A stretch of 7,134 nt of DNA from Thermotogaceae bacterium. GTDB lineage: Bacteria; Thermotogota; Thermotogae; Thermotogales; Thermotogaceae. The stretch is from contig JAGHBG010000019.1 of NCBI GenBank assembly GCA_021161105.1, positions 1-7,134 of the forward strand. Reading direction: 5' to 3'. Positions 1 to 5,651 of this stretch are shown here, piece after piece. A program made the translations under genes and the position numbers. Below the pieces are notes generated by a model. It was not told where the DNA came from. It ran no database searches and saw only the letters and a list, made by a program, of their open reading frames with translations. The first letter of the stretch is position 1. Each line of letters opens with the position of its first letter.

Positions 1-36
1 CGGTTATTGTTTGTTCGAAACACATGCCATATTTTT

Positions 37-64
37 TTGATTAAAATGATATGACTGATATAAT
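37..64 (+). promoter_or_regulatory. Probable extended -10 promoter for the chemoreceptor gene
   Basis: A -35-like TTGATT (37-42) is followed after 16 bp by a perfect TATAAT (59-64), with a TG one base upstream (TGATATAAT), which is the extended -10 form. The start site would lie near 71, leaving a leader of roughly 145 nt before the ATG at 215. That leader is very AT-rich and holds a perfect 10-bp palindrome TTCTTAAGAA (107-116) of unknown meaning. I see no hairpin followed by T residues in it and no sigma-28-like chemotaxis promoter. A second AT-rich start near 145-160 is possible but its -35 is poor. Confidence 0.55.
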
Positions 65-214
65 TTAACATAAAGATTAGAGTAGATAAAGTGAGAACGA
101 AAAGGCTTCTTAAGAATTATATATTGTTGTATTTTTTTTAAATTTATTAAAACTAAAATATTTAAATTTTTTCCGGTAACACATTCAATATTTTAGCAAA
201 GGTGGGGTGAAACC

Positions 215-2395
215 ATGAAATTAACGGGAAAGTTACTAACGCTGATTATTTCAATAGTTGTTATTAGTGTAGTAGTGTTGACATTTGTTTTGACGTATTT
301 TTCATCGAAATACCTCATTGGAAGTCAGGCTGAAAAACTTTCTGCTGTTGTTAAGAAGACAGATTACGCACTAAGCTTATATTTAAATAGTATTGATAAC
401 TTTCTAATCGTCTTCTCAAAAGATCCTTATATGATTGATGTTGTAAAGCGATTCAACATAATATATGAGGGTGTCAATGCACGATATGGTAATGCCCAAA
501 AGCTTTTGCAGGAAGCATATATTGACAGAAATCCTTACCCGCCAGGTGAAAAGTACAAAATGGAAAGTATTCAGGATAAGGAATACAAGAGTAAACTGGC
601 GTTTTATGATACATATCATCACCAGATTTACAATTTGATGGGCACAATCATGAAAAGTGTAGGTTTTTATGACGTATACTTCGTTTCTCCAGAAGGAAAT
701 GTAACATATACTTACAGCAAAGAAAGAGATTTTGCAACTAATTTAAAAGAAGGGAAATGGAAAGATACAAATCTTGGAAAACTTTATAGAACACTTTCTG
801 CAAAGAATGACGAGAAAGTTCACTATGTTGACTTTGAATTCTATCCCCCTTCAGGAAATATCCCTGCAGCATTTGCCGGGGTTACTATAAGGAGTAAAGC
901 AGGAGATATTGTGGGGTATTTAATAGTTCAGATTCTTGCAGATAGTATTAATAAAATAGTAAGTGAACAAACCGGAATGGGGAGAACAGGAGAAATTTAC
1001 ATAGTGGGGCGGGATTATTACATGAGAAGCGATTCGAGGTTTGCTGTGGAGAGTACAGTTTTGAAGCAAAAGATTGAGACAGAGTTTGTTAAAAAAGCTT
1101 TCGAAGGCAAGAGTGGATGGATGAAAACCACGGATTATAAAGGAGGAGAAGTTGTAACTGCATATGCTCCGTTCGAACATAATGAATTAAATTGGGCAGT
1201 GATAGGCAAAGTAGATTATTCAGAAATTCTTGAAAATACAAATCAGATGGTAAAGATAAGTGTGTTAATTCTAACAATAGTTGTTGTTATTGCTGTGATA
1301 GTTTCGATTATCTTTACAAGAATGCTCATAAAGCCCATTCAGATTGTTGTTGAAAAGATAAAAAGGGTTGCAAAAGGTGATTTAACAACTGAAATAGAGG
1401 TGAAGGGCAAAGACGAAATAGCTCAGATGGCAGAAGCTGTTAATAATGTGGTTAAGCAGTTAAGAGAAAGTATGAAAGAAATTCAAAATTCAAGCAATGA
1501 GCTTTCCGATTTTTCTGTTTCCTTGGCGGATTTCGCATCGACTCAATCGGGTAGTTTGGAAGAAATGGCCCGAAATATAGAGAGGGTTTCTGATAGTGTA
1601 GAAAACACATCAGAAGCAATTGATGAGGTATCTTCAGGAGCTGAAGAAGTTGCATCAAGTGCACAAAACCTGTCAAATATGAGCCAGCAACTTTCTGAAT
1701 TCGCCGATGAAATGAGCTCATCATCAGATGAAGGAAGGAAATCTTTGCATAAAGTTATGGAACTTATAAACAGTGTCGCAGATCAGGCGCAGATTACAGC
1801 TTCGACAGTTGAAGAGGTTTCAAAAAAGAGTCAAAACATAGGAGATATAGTTGAGACAATAAATTCAATAGCTGAGCAAACAAATCTTTTGGCTCTGAAT
1901 GCTGCTATCGAGGCTGCAAGAGCTGGTGAAGCGGGAAGGGGCTTTGCCGTTGTTGCTGATGAGATAAGGAAACTTGCCGAAGAATCAAGGAAAGCCACGG
2001 AGAAGATAAATGAGATTTTGTCAGAGATCCGGGGCGGAGTTATGAATGCAAAGGATGCAACGGAGAAGATGGTGAAATCCGTTCATGAGACAAATGAAAG
2101 AGCAACCCAAACAATGGAAAAATTCGATGACATAATAGAAAAAATAAAACATGTTCAAACGATGATAGAAAATCTTGCAGCTACAGCAGAAGAGCAGGGT
2201 GCAGCAGCGGAAGAAATGGCTTCATCTATGAACAACGCTTCAGAATCCGTTCGGGAGATAACAGAAAAGATCAAAGTTTTGGAGGAGAGCATGAAGGAAC
2301 TCTCGGAGCAGTCGAAGGATTTGAGCTTCAAGGCAGCAAGTTTGAAGGAAATGGCGAAAAGGCTCTCAGACCTTGTAGAAAGGTTCAAGGTATAG
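215..2395 (+). CDS. Methyl-accepting chemotaxis protein with extracellular dCache-type sensor
   Basis: This is a transmembrane chemoreceptor that should bind a small ligand outside the cell and control the CheA kinase through CheW. The 726 residues show a hydrophobic N-terminal membrane segment (about 7-29), a large extracytoplasmic domain (30-347), a second membrane segment (about 348-369), a HAMP linker (about 370-423, with KPI at 373-375) and a long helical signalling domain to the C terminus. The sensor has two Cache-like stretches: DVYFVSPEGNVTYT from 153, and GRTGEIYIVG from 256 in the membrane-proximal half. The highly conserved hairpin tip that contacts CheA and CheW lies at about 550-591, including EQTNLLALNAAIEAARAGE. 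The signalling domain is about 300 residues, near the 44-heptad class known from Thermotoga receptors. It lacks a C-terminal NWETF-like CheR/CheB tether and ends ERFKV. The start has a good ribosome binding site (AAAGGTGGGGTG, 198-209). No che genes are adjacent, so it is an orphan receptor and its ligand is unknown. Confidence 0.96.
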   Translation: MKLTGKLLTLIISIVVISVVVLTFVLTYFSSKYLIGSQAEKLSAVVKKTDYALSLYLNSIDNFLIVFSKDPYMIDVVKRFNIIYEGVNARYGNAQKLLQEAYIDRNPYPPGEKYKMESIQDKEYKSKLAFYDTYHHQIYNLMGTIMKSVGFYDVYFVSPEGNVTYTYSKERDFATNLKEGKWKDTNLGKLYRTLSAKNDEKVHYVDFEFYPPSGNIPAAFAGVTIRSKAGDIVGYLIVQILADSINKIVSEQTGMGRTGEIYIVGRDYYMRSDSRFAVESTVLKQKIETEFVKKAFEGKSGWMKTTDYKGGEVVTAYAPFEHNELNWAVIGKVDYSEILENTNQMVKISVLILTIVVVIAVIVSIIFTRMLIKPIQIVVEKIKRVAKGDLTTEIEVKGKDEIAQMAEAVNNVVKQLRESMKEIQNSSNELSDFSVSLADFASTQSGSLEEMARNIERVSDSVENTSEAIDEVSSGAEEVASSAQNLSNMSQQLSEFADEMSSSSDEGRKSLHKVMELINSVADQAQITASTVEEVSKKSQNIGDIVETINSIAEQTNLLALNAAIEAARAGEAGRGFAVVADEIRKLAEESRKATEKINEILSEIRGGVMNAKDATEKMVKSVHETNERATQTMEKFDDIIEKIKHVQTMIENLAATAEEQGAAAEEMASSMNNASESVREITEKIKVLEESMKELSEQSKDLSFKAASLKEMAKRLSDLVERFKV

Positions 2396-2419
2396 AAAAG
2401 GTACAGAAACAGAGAAAAG

Positions 2420-2447
2420 AAAGCCGCCTGACACTGGGCGGCTTTTT
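2420..2447 (+). terminator. Rho-independent terminator after the chemoreceptor gene
   Basis: A perfect 6-bp GC stem, GCCGCC (2423-2428) with GGCGGC (2437-2442), is flanked by AAA/TTT pairs and runs into TTTTT (2443-2447). It begins about 25 nt after the stop codon and separates this gene from the downstream unit. Confidence 0.9.
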
Positions 2448-2551
2448 AATTCACAGTATTCTCTTCTGTGCTTACTTTTACGGTTCCATTCTACATCAAT
2501 GTTTTCGTAATACATAATTTCTAGAATAAAAGTAGGATAGGATTTCTACTA

Positions 2552-2580
2552 TTGACAGCGGTGGTTTAACTATTTATAAT
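2552..2580 (+). promoter_or_regulatory. Consensus sigma-70-type promoter of the radical SAM-tetR unit
   Basis: TTGACA (2552-2557) and TATAAT (2575-2580) both match the consensus at all six positions and are separated by the ideal 17 bp. Transcription would start near 2587, giving a leader of only about 32 nt before the ATG at 2619. Such a strong promoter suggests high output when not repressed. An imperfect small hairpin (AGTAG 2531-2535 with CTACT 2546-2550) lies just upstream and may be chance. Confidence 0.88.
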
Positions 2581-2582
2581 TC

Positions 2583-2602
2583 TTTACCGAACGGTCAGTA
2601 AA
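2583..2602 (+). promoter_or_regulatory. Probable TetR-family operator over the transcription start
   Basis: The 20-bp sequence TTTACCGAACGGTCAGTAAA is an imperfect palindrome: 8 of 10 position pairs are complementary around a centre between 2592 and 2593. The pattern TTTAC-GA-CG-TC-GTAAA resembles the ACCGA/TCGGT half-sites bound by many TetR-family repressors. It starts 2 bp after the -10 box and covers the predicted start site near 2587, where a bound dimer would block RNA polymerase. A tetR gene is the second gene of the transcription unit, so autoregulation is the simplest reading. That this particular regulator binds here is inference. I found no second copy in the window. Confidence 0.7.
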
Positions 2603-2618
2603 AATAGGAGGTGGAAAG

Positions 2619-4085
2619 ATGGCAGCTGGTGGTATAAAGGGAATGATTTACAGGCAAGCAGGAAAGATGGTGGCTTCCTTTTTGAGAAGCGCTGACGAAG
2701 AAAAATTTGCTAAGCTTTTGAACACATTGAGTGCATTTACAAAAGAGCCGTCAAAGAGCGGTCTTAAAAAGCTTGCAGATATGGCAGAAGAGAAGCATCC
2801 CATGATAACCTCTTGGGTCAACCTCTTCAGGAAATCTTCTCCAAAAGTTGTTGAAAAGATTATAAACAACCTTATAATAAATGAATTTGCCCTCGGAGAG
2901 CCAATAAGACAGAAAAAAATGCATGAACATAAGGTAGTTCTTCCAAAGTTGGTTGTCATAAGCCCTACCTACGCTTGTAATCTTAACTGCGTTGGTTGTT
3001 ATGCTGGACTTTACGGAAGAAAATACGAGCTGACCAAAGATGAGGTTGCCAGTATAATCAAGCAGGCTAACGACCTTGGCATTTACTTCTTCATAATAAC
3101 TGGAGGAGAACCATTCTTCTGGCCACATCTCTTTGACATCCTCGAAGAGTTCAACGACAGCTATTTCCTTATCTACACGAATGGAACATTGATAAACGAA
3201 GAAAAAGCAAAAAGATTATCAGAACTTGGAAATGCTACACCAGCGATATCAGTAGAAGGATTTGAACTTGATACTGATTGGAGAAGGGGAAGAGGAGTCT
3301 TTAAGGCAATACTCAAGGCCTGGGAAAATTTAAGAAAATACGGAGTAATATTTGGTACCTCCATTACAGCAACGAAACTCAATCACGAAACCTTAATGAA
3401 AGATGAGTTCTGGGACTTTTTGGAGGAGCAAGGAGTTGCCTATGCCTGGGTATTCCAGTTCATGCCAGTTGGTATGAACCCGTCCATGGATCTTGTTCCA
3501 ACCCCAGAACAGAGATACGAAAGATTCTTCAAAACAGAAGAAATGAGGCTTTCTGGAAGATTCGCCTTTGTAGCAGACTTCTGGAACCATGGATTCCTCA
3601 CACATGGATGTCTTGCAGCAGGCGCTAAGTACCTCCATATAAATGCCAAAGGGTATGTAGAGCCCTGTGTTTTCCAGCAGTTTGCAGTCGACAACATAAG
3701 AGAAAAATCTCTTCTTGAAATACTCAAGAGTCCGTTCTTTGAAGCTTACAAGAGAATGATTCCATACAGCAATAACCTCTTCAGACCCTGTCCAATAATT
3801 GACAATCCAAAGGTTTTCAGAGCAATGGTCAAGCACTTCAACGCTATCCCACAGCATGAAGGAAGTGAAAAGATCATAACGGAACTTGCACCAGAGATAG
3901 ATAAACTTGCCGAGGGCTGGAAAAAATATGCTGACAAACTCTGGTATGAACATGGATACGCTGACAGATATCCGGTATTTAGAGGAATTTACAATTACGA
4001 AACAAGAATGAAGAGATACGCCAACAAAGAAAACATGCTTGCTGTTGACAAGAAATACATGCCAGCTGATGCAAAGTTGAAGTGA
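2619..4085 (+). CDS. Radical SAM enzyme with SPASM-like auxiliary cysteines, substrate unknown
   Basis: This 488-residue protein is a radical S-adenosylmethionine enzyme. The motif CNLNCVGC supplies Cys120, Cys124 and Cys127 for the 4Fe-4S cluster that cleaves SAM. GGEP at 162-165 is the usual SAM-binding motif, and YTNGTLI and ISVEGFE follow as in the COG0535 group. A C-terminal part has HGCLAAG (Cys331), GYVEPCVF (Cys350) and RPCPIIDNP (Cys391), a reduced SPASM/twitch-like set. These six are the only cysteines in the protein, so all are probably iron-sulfur ligands. About 110 mostly helical residues precede the radical SAM core, and an 80-residue lysine- and tyrosine-rich tail ends it. No signal peptide or clear membrane span is seen. 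The start has a near-perfect ribosome binding site (AGGAGGTGG, 2606-2614). From memory, similar proteins are common in Clostridia and Thermotogota. A membrane-lipid coupling role is possible but unproven. It is probably co-regulated with the downstream tetR. Confidence 0.9.
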   Translation: MAAGGIKGMIYRQAGKMVASFLRSADEEKFAKLLNTLSAFTKEPSKSGLKKLADMAEEKHPMITSWVNLFRKSSPKVVEKIINNLIINEFALGEPIRQKKMHEHKVVLPKLVVISPTYACNLNCVGCYAGLYGRKYELTKDEVASIIKQANDLGIYFFIITGGEPFFWPHLFDILEEFNDSYFLIYTNGTLINEEKAKRLSELGNATPAISVEGFELDTDWRRGRGVFKAILKAWENLRKYGVIFGTSITATKLNHETLMKDEFWDFLEEQGVAYAWVFQFMPVGMNPSMDLVPTPEQRYERFFKTEEMRLSGRFAFVADFWNHGFLTHGCLAAGAKYLHINAKGYVEPCVFQQFAVDNIREKSLLEILKSPFFEAYKRMIPYSNNLFRPCPIIDNPKVFRAMVKHFNAIPQHEGSEKIITELAPEIDKLAEGWKKYADKLWYEHGYADRYPVFRGIYNYETRMKRYANKENMLAVDKKYMPADAKLK

Positions 4086-4110
4086 GGGGGACCTTCTCCC
4101 CCCTCTTTTT
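4084..4110 (+). terminator. Terminator or attenuator between the radical SAM gene and tetR
   Basis: GAGGGGG (4084-4090), which overlaps the stop codon TGA (4083-4085), pairs perfectly with CCCCCTC (4099-4105) around an 8-nt loop, followed by TTTTT (4106-4110). The form is that of a strong intrinsic terminator inside the 43-nt gap before tetR. It probably reduces tetR expression relative to the enzyme. A ribosome finishing the upstream gene would cover the 5' arm and could permit readthrough. Confidence 0.75.
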
Positions 4111-4121
4111 CAAAGGGGGGA
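4097..4121 (+). promoter_or_regulatory. Alternative hairpin hiding the tetR ribosome binding site
   Basis: The segment TCCCCCCT (4097-4104) can pair over 8 bp with AGGGGGGA (4114-4121), leaving a 9-nt loop. The GGGGGG (4115-4120) is the apparent ribosome binding site for the GTG start at 4129, with 8 nt between. This hairpin uses the same C run as the terminator hairpin at 4084-4105, so only one can form. Either form would limit tetR expression. Base pairing is read directly; regulatory use is inference. The C-run, CTTTTTCAAA and G-run arrangement also resembles intergenic palindromes found repeated in many genomes. Confidence 0.45.
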
Positions 4122-4128
4122 TGGATGT

Positions 4129-4671
4129 GTGAATACCCGGGAGAAGATATTAAAGGCAGCTCGTGAAGCTTTTGCAAGGAAAGGATTCAATGGAGTAAGC
4201 ATGGAAGAAATAGCAAGAGCGGCAGGAGTAAAGAAGGCATTGATATACTATTACTTTCCCAGCAAAGAAAATTTGTTTGAGGAAGTCTGGACAAGAACAA
4301 TAGATGAAATAGAAGAAAACCTGTTCAAGGAAGTAGAAAACGAAAAGTCCTACATGAGAAAACTGAAGAAGTTTTTGAGATCATACATAGATTTTGTGAC
4401 GAATAAAACAGTGTTGATGGAACTCATTGAAAAAGAAAAAAGCAGTGTTGTAGAAGAAGAGAAGTGGGAGAATTTGAGGGAGAGGTATAACGGATTGCTT
4501 TCAAAAATGGCAAATCTTATTGCAGAAGGCAAAAGATACGATGCAATATACGAGGATATAGATCCAATTGCGGCCGCAAATTTGATATCAAGTTCCATAA
4601 CACCAAAAAAGAAAGGAATGCTGAATAACATATTATCAATGATAATGAGAGGAATACTGAAAGAAAAATAA
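4129..4671 (+). CDS. TetR/AcrR-family transcriptional regulator
   Basis: The 180-residue protein has a typical TetR N-terminal DNA-binding domain: TREKILKAAREAFARKGF, then the helix-turn-helix VSMEEIARAAGVKKALIYYYF and SKENLFEEV, ending near residue 50. The remaining 130 residues are helical and highly charged and should form the ligand-binding and dimer domain. It shows no recognisable family signature for a ligand. The start is GTG at 4129, with a GGGGGG ribosome binding site 8 nt upstream. The ATGs at 4121 and 4125 are in other frames. The gene lies 43 nt after the radical SAM gene, with a terminator-like hairpin between, and probably represses the shared promoter at 2552-2580 through the palindrome at 2583-2602. 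Length is slightly under the usual 190-200 residues but the protein appears intact. Confidence 0.93.
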   Translation: MNTREKILKAAREAFARKGFNGVSMEEIARAAGVKKALIYYYFPSKENLFEEVWTRTIDEIEENLFKEVENEKSYMRKLKKFLRSYIDFVTNKTVLMELIEKEKSSVVEEEKWENLRERYNGLLSKMANLIAEGKRYDAIYEDIDPIAAANLISSSITPKKKGMLNNILSMIMRGILKEK

Positions 4672-4735
4672 GGAAAGTCTCCCATGTTGGCCTGGCGGAA
4701 GGAATGAAACAAAAATAAAAATTCTCAGATAGCTC

Positions 4736-4768
4736 GGCTCTGGCGCATCGCCAGAGCCTTGTTTTTTT
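4736..4768 (+). terminator. Strong rho-independent terminator after tetR
   Basis: GGCTCTGGCG (4736-4745) pairs perfectly over 10 bp with CGCCAGAGCC (4749-4758) around a CAT loop, followed by TTG and seven T residues (4762-4768). It lies 65 nt after the tetR stop codon and ends the radical SAM-tetR unit. I see no gene in the bases between the stop codon and the stem. Confidence 0.93.
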
Positions 4769-4773
4769 AACAT

Positions 4774-4790
4774 TGCGAGTTGTTCTCGCA
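4774..4790 (+). repeat. Small perfect hairpin in the leader of the exported-protein gene
   Basis: TGCGAG (4774-4779) and CTCGCA (4785-4790) form a perfect 6-bp inverted repeat with a 5-nt loop. No T run follows, so it is not a terminator. It begins a few bases after the preceding terminator, in a stretch with no recognisable promoter. Its function is unknown and it could be chance. Confidence 0.35.
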
Positions 4791-4870
4791 TTCCATGGTG
4801 TTTTAGGAGTTGAATGACGGGTTCTTCGAGCATGAAATTCTGTTTCTCTAAGGTTCGATAGAAGTTTATT

Positions 4871-4957
4871 CTCCCTCCGTTTCAATTGCCTCATGATTGA
4901 ACTTTGATGGTGGCATTTATGTCAAAGTTAGTGTAAGCAGTATAGAAAAGGAGGGAG
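4871..4957 (+). promoter_or_regulatory. Possible leader RNA helix hiding a ribosome binding site
   Basis: CTCCCTCCGTTTC (4871-4883) is complementary to GAAAAGGAGGGAG (4945-4957) at 12 of 13 positions. The second arm contains the ribosome binding site for the ATG at 4963. If the RNA begins upstream of 4871, this helix would block translation. The 61-nt loop contains a competing small hairpin, TTCAAT (4881-4886) with ATTGAA (4896-4901), which shares three bases with the first arm, so switching is conceivable. I recognise no known riboswitch class. I also found no convincing promoter between 4769 and 4962. Pairing is seen; regulation is inference. Confidence 0.4.
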
Positions 4958-4962
4958 TTAGG

Positions 4963-5529
4963 ATGAGAAAATTGTCGGTAGTTTTACTGGTTCTTGCTTT
5001 GTCGGTAGTGATCCTCGCAGCTGGTTCAAAAAGTGTTGGTGATGTAAAGCAGCCGGTTATGCCGCAAAGACCCATTGGAGGAAAGCCCGGACCTGCTCCA
5101 GAGCAGCTGTTTATGCTTAAGAAAACATTTTTTGGATTTGAGCAGGAGTTTATAGGATGGATTTACCAGAACCTTCCAGATGTGGAGTTAAAGACTCAGG
5201 TGAAAGATATAAGGCTGATAAATGGAGAACTCTTTATAACCGTTGATGCAGCTGATGGAGAGTACATGATTTACATCCCGCCGGTAATGATAAAGCCTGT
5301 AAAATTGACAGTTAAAGAAGGCGATAAAATAGAAGTAAAGGGAAAGAAGATGGTTTTGAAGCAGGGAGTCATGGTGATACCGGAAAAACTTGGAATAAAT
5401 GGAAAAATCTACGATATTAAGGAACTCAAAAAGAAGTTTGAAAGATTTTTGATGTTTAAAAAAGGTGTGACAAAAGATAAACCAGCCTTACCTGAGAGAA
5501 ATCAAATGCGAGTTCCAGAAAAACCATAA
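4963..5529 (+). CDS. Small exported protein of unknown function
   Basis: I do not recognise the family. Starting at ATG 4963 the product has 188 residues and opens with a classic Sec signal peptide: MRK, a hydrophobic core to about residue 18, then LAAGS with cleavage probable near 19-21. There is no cysteine in the protein, so it is not a lipoprotein. A proline/glycine-rich linker (about 29-47) follows, then a helical stretch (about 50-70). Next comes a beta-rich region (about 75-145) with repeated charged turns such as VKEGDKIEVKGKKMV, perhaps a small barrel. A basic, proline-containing tail closes it. An open frame extends upstream to a TTG at 4897, but 4963 is preferred because AAAGGAGGGAG (4947-4957) sits just before it and the signal peptide then begins at residue 1. 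It is flanked by terminators on both sides and so is probably a single-gene unit, acting outside the membrane. Confidence 0.8.
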   Translation: MRKLSVVLLVLALSVVILAAGSKSVGDVKQPVMPQRPIGGKPGPAPEQLFMLKKTFFGFEQEFIGWIYQNLPDVELKTQVKDIRLINGELFITVDAADGEYMIYIPPVMIKPVKLTVKEGDKIEVKGKKMVLKQGVMVIPEKLGINGKIYDIKELKKKFERFLMFKKGVTKDKPALPERNQMRVPEKP

Positions 5530-5548
5530 GAATTTTGGAACAAATCTT

Positions 5549-5575
5549 AAGGGAGCCTGAATGGCTCCCTTTTTT
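5549..5575 (+). terminator. Rho-independent terminator after the exported-protein gene
   Basis: GGGAGCC (5551-5557) pairs perfectly with GGCTCCC (5563-5569) around TGAAT. Two A-T pairs lie outside the stem, and six T residues follow (5570-5575). It starts 20 nt after the stop codon. Confidence 0.92.
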
Positions 5576-5597
5576 GTTATATAGCCATCCGATAATA

Positions 5598-5606
5598 TGC
5601 TAAAAT
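5598..5606 (+). promoter_or_regulatory. Probable extended -10 promoter for asnS
   Basis: TGCTAAAAT (5598-5606) is an extended -10 element (TG, one base, TAAAAT). No good -35 box lies 16-18 bp upstream, which extended -10 promoters tolerate. It follows directly on the previous terminator. Transcription would begin near 5613, about 40 nt before the gene. Confidence 0.5.
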
Positions 5607-5642
5607 CGTTACAATGTATTAAAAAGAGCAGGCTTTTAGCAG

Positions 5643-5650
5643 AAGGGGGT
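5643..5650 (+). promoter_or_regulatory. Ribosome binding site of asnS that bears on the start choice
   Basis: AAGGGGGT matches the ideal AAGGAGGT at 7 of 8 positions. It ends only 1-2 nt before the ATG at 5652, which is too close for efficient initiation. The in-frame GTG at 5658 lies 8 nt after the G run and has ideal spacing, so true initiation may be there, shortening the protein by two residues. Confidence 0.55.
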
Positions 5651-5651
5651 A

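Noticed and set aside
2452..2470. CACAG/CTGTG inverted repeat in the gap after the chemoreceptor terminator
   Set aside because: Five base pairs around a 9-nt loop, with no T run and no relation to the promoter, is within chance expectation.
3393..3953. Long minus-strand reading frame of 186 codons inside the radical SAM gene
   Set aside because: It lies wholly antisense to a gene with clear catalytic motifs and its translation shows no recognisable domain.
4517..4894. Minus-strand reading frames across the tetR terminator and the leader of the next gene
   Set aside because: Their translations read through a perfect terminator hairpin and look like low-complexity shadow peptides with no family resemblance.
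4879..4902. CRISPR-repeat-like sequence beginning GTTTCAAT with a partial inverted repeat
   Set aside because: It occurs once, with no second copy or regular spacing in the window. The resemblance is limited to the first eight bases.
4941..4946. TATAGA as a -10 box for the exported-protein gene
   Set aside because: No -35 box lies at 16-18 bp, and a start from here would fall inside the ribosome binding site.
4897..4962. Upstream extension of the exported protein to a TTG start, adding 22 residues
   Set aside because: There is no ribosome binding site before the TTG, and the signal peptide and strong binding site both point to ATG 4963.
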